DNA of 64,000 bases from Styela clava (Eukaryota > Chordata > Ascidiacea > Stolidobranchia > Styelidae): assembly GCF_964204865.1 (NCBI RefSeq), contig NC_135250.1, positions 9,300,001 to 9,364,000 of the forward strand, read 5' to 3'. The first letter of the stretch is position 1; every line of letters starts with the position of its first letter. The notes under the pieces are model-generated. The model was not told the origin of the DNA, searched no databases, and worked only from the letters and a program-made list of their open reading frames with translations. Positions 14,101 to 23,517 of the stretch are shown piece by piece. The position numbers and the translations under genes are program-made.

Positions 14101-15790
14101 TTATTTTAGATAAATACCGGTAATAGTCTTTATTTTTTGGCCAATTTTATTTTTCAGTAGTTATATGGTTTCTGAGAAGTATTTGTAGTGTGCAATTTTT
14201 TTTTCAAAATGTGCTTTTAATAATAGCATCCATTGTACTAGTTGATCATGCAAATGAATTCAGTAACAAACGTAACGTTAAAAATTTTCAAACTAATAAT
14301 TTAGCCACCACAGAAACTGTACAAATATACGAACAAACACAAGAAAATAAAGAGTGGAGAGAGAGATATTATACTTGGAGGTGAGAATAGGGGTTCCATT
14401 TATTGTGTTTTGCGTACTAAAACGTCTCCAAATATCAGCCGGTCAAAATATATGTTCTCGACACCGAAAAATGTGAGAATACGACTTCTAGAAAGGTACC
14501 ACAAAAGGTACTTCCGTAGTATGACAACCAGTTTAGGGTTAGGCCATAATTTTATTCCGATTTTTCCTATTTTAGTTCTATTACGAGTTCGGGGACTTTC
14601 TGTGTTAGCCAACGGAATATACCCCCTGCTCATAAGCTTTCGTTCTGTTACACAACTTAATGTAAAATAGGCGAACAAAATTAGTTACCTTCATATTGGT
14701 ACACATACTTCTGGAGCGGCCCATAAAAAACTCAAAATCCCCATTGTCATATCTCTTTTACATTACATAAAGACAGCAATGACTTTTTTTTCAAATTAAC
14801 TCTTTTTTTTCGTCTAATAGGTCGAGTTTTAAAGACTGGTTTGATTATTTCAATGAATATATGTACGATATTGGAGCGACATTTACGGATGATACGAATT
14901 GTCCGGTGCAATTACATAAGCCACCATGTAAAGATGGACAATTGACACCGATAACAGACGCTAATGGATGTTTTTTGTTGCTATGCAAGTCATCAGACTA
15001 TGAAGGTAAGAAATCGAAGAAACACAATCAAAACCTAAAGCATTTTTAGTATAGATATTGATAAATTTATATCCATCAAAGATGATATGAAATTAACTGA
15101 ATAAACGTTACTCCTGAAGTATGCGCACCAAGATGTCGCACAACCTGAACCCTAACCTAGTACACAACCTGAGTTCAGGTTGTGCGCCATCTTGGTGCGC
15201 ATACCTAAGGAGGTCCGAATGAATTGTCGAATTGGCAGTCCAGTCTTATGAAATGGCATATTACAGCCATAGCATTTCTCGGAAGGAGTTCATTGGATGG
15301 TTAAAATACCTCTTAAGAGCCCGCCATATTACCAATATCCTGAGCACCAATCATCATTTTAGTTTGCTGTAAAAAAACAACTGTAAAAATCAACTATATA
15401 TATCGAGTATTTAAGTTTATCGTGATACAGAACTCAATTTTTTTCTGTATGTTAAGAAGAAAAAAAGGGAAAAAATTGTTATAATACAATAAACATAACG
15501 ACATAACACCAAAACTGGACATTGTAAGTAATAATCTTCAAAGACCCAGTGAAATGCTGTGGAATGGGCAATGGGCACGTCTTAAATACGCAAAATCTCA
15601 TATATATATTTGTAATCTACGTCAAATAAATTTAAGTTATTGTATTTATCCTTCAGGTGAATTTACGGACGAAGATATTCTAGGTTGGGAAGAAGAATAC
15701 AAACTATTTTCTGATTATTTCATGCCGCAATGGGAAAAAGTTTTCAAACAATATACTGCCCAACTTATAGACGACGAAAAAGACGTCTGA
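211..15790 (+). CDS. Mosaic LDLa/TIL/FN3/CUB/mucin-like extracellular protein (5' partial)
   Basis: Twenty-one exons join in one frame with matching phases: 211-324, 940-1093, 1527-1762, 1901-2035, 3196-5086, 5344-5386, 5556-5683, 6185-6390, 6703-6862, 7389-7576, 7911-8061, 8249-8361, 8669-10698, 10837-11020, 11149-11226, 12898-12965, 13118-13235, 13994-14074, 14158-14380, 14821-15005, 15657-15790. In partial-protein numbering: LDLa with [13 protein letters not shown] (1-38), ten-Cys TIL (39-95), FN3 (about 100-210), Thr-rich mucin (213-843), CUB (858-969), CUB with ACGTKI and SPNFP (969-1085), second TIL (1086-1150), second mucin (1173-1849), two FN3-like domains (1850-2026), a hydrophobic stretch [10 protein letters not shown] in exon 19, a Cys cluster (2100-2162) and an acidic tail. 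LDLa, CUB and FN3 are extracellular binding modules and mucin stretches carry O-glycans; a gel, coat or receptor role is inference. The intron after 7576 begins with GC. The start codon is outside the window. A poly(A) signal follows at 16046. Confidence 0.86.
2146..2175. repeat. (TA)n microsatellite
   Basis: Uninterrupted TA dinucleotides in the intron between exons 4 and 5 of the mosaic gene. Shorter TA runs occur near 6622, 17183, 18982, 30213, 33088 and 38625. Confidence 0.9.
3196..5086 (+). repeat. First Thr-rich mucin exon with ~66-residue repeats
   Basis: One 1,891-bp exon codes almost only for Thr, Glu, Asp, Ser, Val and Pro, as runs of TTT and ETT. Longer units recur, each carrying a [13 protein letters not shown]-like block, then [11 protein letters not shown], then a [13 protein letters not shown] block. 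The units at about 3998-4190 and 4196-4395 are almost identical in DNA, so the array has grown by recent unequal exchange. The lack of Cys and high Thr content fit a densely O-glycosylated rod. Confidence 0.85.
7708..7800 (+). repeat. Dispersed repeat, copy 1 (TTTTGCATGTGCATTCATCT)
   Basis: This intronic stretch matches 58800-58890 closely, including TGATTTTGGAT and TTATGTCGTATAATTAGCGA. The family is unidentified; the other copy extends further on its left side. Confidence 0.7.
9020..10530 (+). repeat. Second mucin exon: 35-residue (105-bp) tandem repeats
   Basis: At least thirteen units share the core [20 protein letters not shown], followed by an [11 protein letters not shown] linker; a degenerate fourteenth ends near 10530. 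Most units are 35 residues, and some gain a short EFETT insertion. Units 5 and 12 share the variant [10 protein letters not shown] and the same TQSEF start, so a block of about seven units looks duplicated as a whole. The 5' flank of the exon (8669-9020) and its 3' flank (to 10698) are Thr-rich without clear repeats. Confidence 0.9.
11337..12767. mobile_element. Non-autonomous hAT element 1
   Basis: The ends are inverted repeats, CAGCGTTTCCCAACC at the left and GGTTGGGAAACACTG at the right, flanked by a perfect 8-bp duplication GGCTAATC (11329-11336 and 12768-12775). Such ends and 8-bp duplications are the signature of hAT transposons. No transposase is left. The interior holds a direct repeat of about 285 bp (around 11649 and 11934) that is also found inside the element at 49118-51212 and near 29830. 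It sits in the intron between exons 15 and 16 of the mosaic gene. Confidence 0.92.
13490..13715. repeat. Intronic repeat rich in GACTCGAGT
   Basis: The stretch is dense in GAGTC, GACTCGAG and AGTCGAGTC, in both orientations. It looks like a degenerate repeat with short inverted motifs rather than coding sequence. It lies in the intron between mosaic exons 17 and 18. Confidence 0.6.
14509..14721 (-). repeat. MITE family M1, copy A
   Basis: About 210 bp, with terminal inverted repeats near GGTACACATACTTCTGGAGC (right end) and a decayed match at the left. The interior TAGGGTTAGGCCATAATTTT and GCGAACAAAATTAGTTA match copies at 17506 and 25672 in reverse orientation. It lies in the intron between mosaic exons 19 and 20. 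Confidence 0.8.
15113..15210. repeat. Imperfect palindrome (M1-related hairpin)
   Basis: About 33 bp at 15118-15150 are repeated in inverted orientation at 15175-15207 with a couple of mismatches. The arms carry ATGCGCACCAAGAT and its complement. The loop holds CCCTAACCTAG, as in the M1 family, so this is probably a collapsed M1 derivative in the last-but-one region of the mosaic gene. Confidence 0.75.
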
Positions 15791-16045
15791 TATATCTAGC
15801 AATTACTTCCAACACTAAAAAGGCCAAAACATGTTCGCAAAACATCTCAAAGACGTCTGTTGCCAAAACTGCGAACATTAGATATGTCCAGCGTTACACA
15901 ACAGTGCCGTTACATGCTGAAATTTAATTTTGTTTATATCATTTTATTAGAAACTATTTGCCATAATTTTGACTACAGAAATATTATTTGCACTAGAAGC
16001 CATCAGTTGGTCATTTTTGTGAGATAGATTGTTTTCCAACGACTT

Positions 16046-16051
16046 AATAAA
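16046..16051 (+). terminator. Poly(A) signal AATAAA of the mosaic gene
   Basis: A canonical AATAAA about 255 bp after the stop codon at 15790. It is the first good signal on this strand after the last exon. Confidence 0.5.
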
Positions 16052-16230
16052 GATTTAACATAAGATATCCGCAAGGTTTGGTATTAGGGGTAAGATGGCG
16101 TGAATACCAGTCTATACCATTGCAAAATGGGAAATTTCCGAAAATGATTTAGGCCATAAAACAAACGATTTCAATTGAGTACCAAATATTCATACCGAGT
16201 AGTGTTTCCAAGAATCACAGTAGTTTAGAT

Positions 16231-16531
16231 AGTAGCAGTTATTAGGTTATCGTAAAACTGTTCGGCCAGTTGGGTAATTCCATCTGGGCCGCCTGATGCT
16301 GCCACAACCAAACTAAAACCTAATTTTGCTGTTTATTCTAAAAAAAATCTTATGGCATTGGTAGATTGCGATTATGTTTAGTTTTGGCACGAGGCTTATT
16401 GTTTTCCACTTTTGCTTTTGCAAAACTAAATATTGTTCATAAAATATAACTTGTTACGTCACACTTACATGGCCCGCTAGTGTAGGGGGCCAAAATTTTT
16501 GGCCCCTGGTCCAAAAACCTTGCCCACCCCT
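16231..16531. mobile_element. Truncated hAT-like fragment
   Basis: The right end reads CCTTGCCCACCCCTG, typical of hAT ends. The left part, with ATCTGGGCCGCCTGATGCTG, closely matches 60565-60605 in the WDR63-like gene. No left terminal repeat or target duplication was found, so it is probably truncated. Confidence 0.6.
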
Positions 16532-17505
16532 GTGATGTAAAATGTTCTTGCCGCTGAACTTTGAATGTCTTGCACCCAACCTTGGATATGCAGAAAATTC
16601 GCATTTACAAAAAATTAGGTTTTTCTTTTAGAACAAATTCGACACGATTGGGGAAAATATTTACATATGGATCGGTTTTTCAAAATGCTCCTAGTTGTTA
16701 AAAGCAATTCATTTACCATTGAATGGAATTTTGTTTATATTGCGGATACTCATTTTATCTTTGTGACCATATATTTGTGCTTTCTCTCTTGTTTTCTTGA
16801 AATAATACCTTTAAATAAAATAGTGTTTGCGTGATGTAATTGCGTACATGATGTATAAGCTGAGACCAATACTTTCATGCAAACTAGCTTTTTTTCAATA
16901 TTAAAGTATTACAACTAACTGCACCAGCTTATTTTTATTATTAATATGCAACTTCACAATGTTCTTTTACTGAAGTGAATCCATTACGCCATTTGTTGTT
17001 CAATTTATCATGGAACATGTTATAAAACAAGCGTTGAGCGCTCTTTGGGCAGAAAACATTAAATTTTTTTGGTTCATTGTGTTTATTTAAACGAATGATA
17101 TTACTCAGCCCATTGGCGCTAAAGTCTTGGGCTCGGAGGAAATAGTAAATGTTTTAAGTTCAGGATAATTTGCATCTATCGCATATATATATATATATAA
17201 TATAACGTTGCATTATTGAGTCTCGATTATAACAATTTTCTGAACGTTTCATATATATGCATTTATGATTTAGAACGAAATAACATTCACCGAGCGTAGT
17301 AGGGTATTGAGGACTGATTTTTTTTACAATTGCGAGATTTACTACTGCTAGGCAACTTCAGTCACCATAAATAGTAAGCTCTTTGAGATAATTTATTATA
17401 TATAAAAATGAAGTCAAACGCAATATTTTCCGACAAACGTCTATTTTCAGTGACGTCAATTCATTGACATCAGTAGCCTTCCCCAGCGCATTAGGCAGAA
17501 TGGAA

Positions 17506-17707
17506 GGCGCTGCAGAAATGTGTGTATCAATAGGGAAGTAACTAATTTTGTTCGCCTACCTTCCATCAAGTTCTGTAAAGGGACTGAAGGGTATACTTAC
17601 TTGGCTAACACAGACAGTCCCCGGACTTGTAATAGAACTAAAATAAGAAAAATCGGAATCAAATTATGGCCTAACCCTAACTCGGTACACATACTACGGG
17701 AGCGACC
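17506..17707 (+). repeat. MITE family M1, copy B
   Basis: It starts GGCGCTGCAGAAATGTGTGT and ends with GGTACACATACTACGGGAGC, giving inverted ends. The interior TTTTGTTCGCCTACCTT, TTGGCTAACACAGACAGTCC and ATTATGGCCTAACCCTAAC are shared with copies A and C. Confidence 0.82.
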
Positions 17708-18299
17708 ATATACAATTAGTTCAATCATCTTCGATTGCTGTTGAGTTCGAAATAGATATGTAATCATAATGCATGTGAAAAATAAATGAAGTTTTGGGAT
17801 GGTATAGACCTAAAAATAGGTGTATAATTGAACATATCGTTGCCATTAGCGGCGAAATAAACGTCATCTAATGGTTCTGTTATCAGTTCCACCTCGCCGT
17901 TACGTAAATGTTCCGCCCATTAAGTCTAATTAATTCTGGAAAACAATATTTTAATATCAGAATTGGTTATAGAAATATCAAATATTTGTCTCGTTTCATA
18001 TTGACATTATTCACATCAAACTAACCGATATAGCGGATCAAATTGGCAAATGCAAAAGCCTATATGGCAGATATTTCGTTTCATCATGAAATGGAATAGC
18101 AAGCCAAAACTTTTATGTCTGTTCTGTGCTAACAATTGTCCATATATTGTGTAGTTGGGTAACCGAACTGAATTATTGCAAGTAACAGAAAATGAAAAAA
18201 AAACTTTATCTCAATACGATATGGAATGAATAATAAATTTTAACTACCTCACGTTAATAAAACGAAAACATATTATTCTTGGAATACGTCATTAAACTT

Positions 18300-18430
18300 G
18301 TTTTCGCATAAACAATGCATAAGAATAAGTATGTAGGAAATGAACTGAGCTACGACCATGTTTTTATGCAAATACAATGCGCTATTAGCACAAAGTAGTT
18401 GAAAGTAGTGAAATCAACGGTAACCATCAA
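18300..18430. repeat. Diverged repeat shared with 23020-23165
   Basis: Both stretches run through AATGAACTGAGCTACGACC-like, then GCAAATA..ATGC, then AGTAGT/AAGTATT..AATC segments in the same order. They look like an old duplication of non-coding DNA near the G-alpha-like gene. Confidence 0.4.
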
Positions 18431-20465
18431 TCTGCAATCGCTACGATGTCAGACCATACGAAATATATAGCTATAAATTTTAATATCATTGTCATCGATA
18501 TTGCAAGTTGTTGTCGATATTTTGGCATTGCTTTAAAGTCATGTTCAACTATTGTAATATCGGTGCTGAAGTCAGCAGATTTGGGTATTTTATTTAATCG
18601 TCGAACAAAGGATTTGGCACAGCATTTCGGGTTTTCCAAAATGAGATTTGAATTTCGTTTCTATCAAATCGCTGTCGCCAAATCGGATGGTGGTCCCAAT
18701 CAGCAGACTCTACGTAATATAGATTTATCCGCATTACGCAATCAGTAATTTATCTTTCCACCATGCCAAAATAACGTAATAAAAACATACATAATATAAA
18801 ACAAGCTACCAAAGATCGTATATTAGAGTGAACAGATCAGATCTTGCCAGTTCTGACTTGGCGCTGCAACATGCTATAAAAAGCTTGCATTAAAACAGCA
18901 TTTACTCATCACACCAGAGTCAGGCGTCAATAAATTCGTTTTTGTCATATTTGGAAATAACAAAATAATTAGATTTGATTACATATATATATATATAGTT
19001 ATATGAGATTTGCTACTCTACACGTGTCCAAATTAACCCCAAATATGGTTTATATTGCGACATATTCGAATATCATTGTTTAGTATCCCAGGTTTTTTCA
19101 ACTTCTGATTAGATATTCAGGTTTCCACTTGGCAATTTGAATCCAGCATGAAAGGTAATAAAATTCTTTGACATTAATTTTTTGGGGAAAAAACAGATCG
19201 AATAGCGAATGATCTTTATAGGACCAAATGTCAGTCAGCTAAAATGTTGTCTTCTAACCACGGGTCTGCAAGGGTACAACTATCTGGTATATCAGGTTCA
19301 GCCACCCATCGAACCATTTCCGTTAGTGCCAAAGTGGAGATAAAAATAGATTTACAAGCTAGTCTCTCCACATTGTCCCCATTTATTCAAGAGCTCAATA
19401 ATTCTCTTGTTTTGAAAATATTTTCAGTAAATTACTGATTATTGGATTGTTCCACAATTGCACAGTTAGAATTATTAAGATACACTATACTGCTATATGT
19501 TCGCTCTAGACTTTGATTGAAATCAAATATTTCATAGTTATGTACTTGTCATTGAGCCATCGTACCCAAATAATGTTGTTTTAAATATATTATTATCGGT
19601 CGCATCGTGGCATTTTGTTAATGACCAATTGAAATTGATAAAATCTATAAGTTGATCTTCGTCTCTCCACTTACGATAACCTCATGTTCAATTAGATACC
19701 GGTTTATATAAACTAAAAACTCAAATTTTATTTTATCATTTGTAAAATTTAAACTACATTTTGTGAACGTCGACTCGTCAGTATTGCAGGTAAGAGACCG
19801 GAAAAGCAATAACAATAACAATGTGATGTTTCAGAAATAATCATTATATTTGATCATATAAATAGAATAACATTTATGGAAACTCACACTTCAAATATGA
19901 AAAAGTCGATAAAATTAAAAAGACACATAAATAAATTAAACTAAAATATCATATGAATTTCAACACAAAACGTCATCACACTTTAATTAATAAAAAAAGT
20001 TCTCAATTTTGGAAGCGTATTTCGACTTTTTTTCTAGCAAAATTAAATACTAGACATGGCCTGGTGGAACAATTTTAGGACGTGATAAATAATTATGTAT
20101 TACAAATATTGTAATTATTGTAATATTGCGTGACTATATTAAATATAGAGCATATTCCAGTTCCACCCATTCGTAAGCCCTCACACAAGGAGTTGCTTGT
20201 AGACAACTCAGCCTTGATATTCAGAAGATGAGTTGAAATTGAACTCCTAGCCAGAATTGATGACGAGTGTAGATAATCATGTATTGAACCAAATTTACGA
20301 ATAGTTGTTAGCAGTAAATTGAGAAATCACTCGAAAAGGAAAATATTGAGCCTCACAGTTCCCACTTAAAAGGGCTGTTGTACCAGATCCAGTTCAACTC
20401 GACTTTCCATTTACTGTATAAGAATAATCGAGTGTAGATTTGCAATTAAACATTGGCGATTATAT

Positions 20466-21527
20466 TCATACTAATTTATAGGCTACGGCTTGAAGATAGG
20501 AAGCACAGAACAGCAGAACCTTTTTCATATTTTCAACGTCTTCATGAGTTCTGAGGCGATCTCCAGCAATAAAAAACGAACAGTAACCTCGTCGTTTTAA
20601 TGACTGCACTTGAAATTTTTTTCTAATGAAAGCCATTGCTTCCTCCACGCTATTGGATCCTTTATAATGACGAAAACAAGTTTTGAGAGGAACTCGGGCA
20701 AGTTTAGTTTCAAATTCCTCTTTATTTGTGAAAATTGTAAGCATGTAAACTGTTTTTGTAACGTCATGATTAGCGACATATTGAAAATGTTCCAATGTTT
20801 TTAGAAGTTTATTCGTTTTTCCATCATCTTCAAATTGATCATATGAAGAAATATCAACACAATATATTACCACTGTATTGCTTCCAAAGAACTGTAGTAT
20901 TTTTTCAGCTTGTTTTTTAGTTTCGATCGGTTCGACTTCTAGTAACCATAAATTTTTTCGCATAGGAGTTTCAGAAACACCATTTAGTTTAAATCGACAA
21001 AGTTTGATATCGTCTGATGATGGAATGTACTTTGCTGACCGTAATCTGTCAATGCTGTTAAAGTAATACTCAGCATCTTCATATTTATCGTGGCATGATT
21101 TACTCATGGCAGCTTCTCCGAAAATTGGATCGTTCCACAATCGTTTGAAAGCCAACCATACCGCCCTTGGTATGTCTTTACCAGGTTTTTGCGTTTTGAC
21201 TGTCGTTACATCAGTAACTCTTTCGGGATTGGAATACACAACTCCTGATTCCTTGACTTCATTTACCAAAGATAACATTGTGTCAATGGCAATACCTCTT
21301 ACTAGTTGTTTATACGGTACAGCATCTGATTCGCTCTCTATGCCAAATTGATGTTTTTCAGCATAATCTCCGTATAATGTGCGAAGACTTTTACCAAGTT
21401 CTTTCGCTCCAGATCCTCTAGCTCCCAGTACTGGTAGTTTGAATGTGCTAGGGGAAGCTCCATTAAATCTTCTAATCTTATGTTGTCTTAATTTTTCCCA
21501 ACCATTTATTTTCATGTGTAGTGCCAT
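20466..21527 (-). CDS. Divergent, probably GTPase-dead G-protein alpha subunit (intronless)
   Basis: A single 353-codon frame aligns from end to end with heterotrimeric G alpha subunits and has their usual length. The helical domain shows LWNDPIFGEA (130-139) and DAEYYFNSIDRLRSAKYIPS (151-170), matching the family LW.DP and YYL..LDRI....YIP blocks; the C-terminal half keeps CF..Y.GSN..EEA..FI.KKF. Every nucleotide motif is damaged: the P-loop GAGESGKST is GARGSGAKE (35-43), with the phosphate-binding Lys replaced by Ala; switch I RVKTTG is RFKLNG (178-183); switch II DVGGQ is EVEPI (197-201), with no catalytic Gln; NKKD is NKEE (268-271). There is no Gly at position 2 for myristoylation. Normal G alpha genes have many introns, so this may be a retrocopy. 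It is open throughout, so it is likely constrained and may act as a pseudo-GTPase; that is inference. Confidence 0.85.
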   Translation of the reverse strand: MALHMKINGWEKLRQHKIRRFNGASPSTFKLPVLGARGSGAKELGKSLRTLYGDYAEKHQFGIESESDAVPYKQLVRGIAIDTMLSLVNEVKESGVVYSNPERVTDVTTVKTQKPGKDIPRAVWLAFKRLWNDPIFGEAAMSKSCHDKYEDAEYYFNSIDRLRSAKYIPSSDDIKLCRFKLNGVSETPMRKNLWLLEVEPIETKKQAEKILQFFGSNTVVIYCVDISSYDQFEDDGKTNKLLKTLEHFQYVANHDVTKTVYMLTIFTNKEEFETKLARVPLKTCFRHYKGSNSVEEAMAFIRKKFQVQSLKRRGYCSFFIAGDRLRTHEDVENMKKVLLFCASYLQAVAYKLV

Positions 21528-23517
21528 TTTATCACAATGAAACGATTTCTGTAAATATCGAGCAATAAATTACAACATAACTGGGAAAATTACAAATAGG
21601 AAAATACAACTTATTTTAATCACAAAAGACAACAATCAGGTATAGGGTGCCCAAACACATATCGATTCAAAAACGCCCTAGTAACGTTTACTACCTACTG
21701 AAGCAATGGCTTCCAAGCTTCTTCCTTGAATCCATCTCTCCGCCTATTTTGGACTATTTATTTCCCCTTCTTTATGCATAAAAACTACTTTTCTTCAATC
21801 TTCAACCGATCCTCAGCTAGCGTTATGCACAAGTCGGACCAAATAGTTGTGTGCACAAAAAGTAATATAGTAATAATAAAGAACTAAAGAATATTAGAAA
21901 TACTACATACACAGGTAATTCTTCGCCATGAACAACATGATCACCCCTTGGAATTTCCTCCCCGGCTGGGAAATGTGGACCTAAAGTGTATCTATGTATA
22001 GACTACTGCTCGTTCAAAATCAATTGCATAAGTTGTTTTCAATCGATTATTAGACATGAACCGATTACAAACTTAGTCTCCTCCTTGTCTACCAAGCCTA
22101 AATTGAAGCATGCTATTCCGTTTAACGGCCTCATCATTTACTGTGTGCAGAATCAGTTCCACGTCTGCGTATTTATATAGCACCCATCTTTCATTCAATA
22201 AAAGAAATTTAAAACCACCATCGAGGTGTAAAACTGAGTTTTTGTGTGGTACTTCAATTCAATTTGGCGTCTATTTTAAGAAGTCGATTGCGAAAATTGA
22301 TATGACGTAAAAAGCTATATGATACGAAAATTTGTTTTTTTGTGCAAATTGGGTTTATTAATATTGCGCTTAGGATATGAAATCACTAAGTATCAGTGGA
22401 AAATGCATGATTTTTCTATTTTTGAGGTGTGAATGAATTATACAATATATTACGTCATATCTGTTATGAATAATATGTACGTCAGTTGCAATTACATGAT
22501 ATTCATTTATTCCATTCGAATCTAATTGCTCAAAATTAAGCCGTTTACACCAGTATCTTAAAATAGCGATTTGATTGGTTGAATTAATATCTAACAAAAA
22601 ATAACGGAATGCATTTAAAGGCCTTTCTGAATGCTAAAAAGCGATGTATTGAGTGTTTTGGTATTGAACACAGTGCGATAACACTTACTCGCATTCATAT
22701 GAATTGCCAAAAAAATGTTTATAATGTTAAAGCAAATCTTATAATACCTTCAAATAAGGTTTGGAATGCAATTCCATTCGCAAAATTTTTTTTGTTCCAC
22801 TTCAAAACGCATTCACGTCGCTACCATTTTAGACCATTGTAATTTCAGTTTAGGAGATATATGTCTCTATTTATGTGTTCTTAACCCAGTACTAAACGTA
22901 CTTTAGCGGAGTCATCCAACTGACTCCTTCAGATGTCAATAAGCACACAATAACAGATAACGAAATACACTTGAAATCTTAACGCAAGTATATGTGATGA
23001 AACTAAATTTCTAACTATAAGTTTGCATAAAACGTTGTACAGAAATATTATAAAGTAAATGAATTAGGCAACGACCTTGTTTCAGGCAAATAACATGCAC
23101 TATTAATATTAAGTGGTGAAAAGTATTAAAATACACAGTAATCATCATCACTCGCTGCACTGCAAAATAGCTTCTAGTTCTCGTATATATATACCCCATT
23201 GGTTTATAATGCACCACTGAAACGTCACGCTATAACATAAGCCAAATTGTGAGAAATTTACAGATCAATATAGAATCGGTTTCGTTATTACGTTGTATCA
23301 GCCAACATTGTTGCCTGTAGCTGCATACATTACAGGTTCTTCACCTGAGTTTAAATGGACAGGTGATGACGTCGATATGTTTAAATGGGCCAGTTCTAAT
23401 ATTATAATATAAGAATTTAAAAATAAGTTTGCCGCACTGGGAACAAAATATATAGATGTCTATATCTTAAAAGAAAATAGTTTCAGACTTTTTAATACTA
23501 ATTTTAAATAAACTCAA
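21528..23517. other. Intergenic region without recognisable genes
   Basis: Presumably holds the promoter of the G-alpha-like gene on the minus strand and the 3' UTR of the minus-strand lectin (ATTAAA as the reverse complement at about 23492). A repeat at 23020-23165 matches 18300-18430. The small open frames here (for example 22609-22842) show no domain. Confidence 0.5.

Larger units (their letters stand above)
15791..20465. other. Intergenic region, mostly repeats
   Basis: Between the mosaic gene and the G-alpha-like gene I find no exon I can support. It holds the mosaic 3' UTR, a hAT fragment (16231-16531), M1 copy B (17506-17707), TA microsatellites and a repeat at 18300-18430 that resembles 23020-23165. 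The small open frames at 18427-18748 and 19244-19438 show no recognisable domain. Confidence 0.6.

Noticed and set aside
14190-14384. Separate small gene with a signal-peptide-like start at 14190
   Set aside because: The frame begins with GTG rather than ATG, and an acceptor at 14157 with the correct phase makes it exon 19 of the mosaic gene.
18427-18748. Overlapping open frames on both strands, 70 and 100 codons
   Set aside because: No recognisable domain, splice partner or conservation within the window; part lies next to a diverged non-coding repeat.
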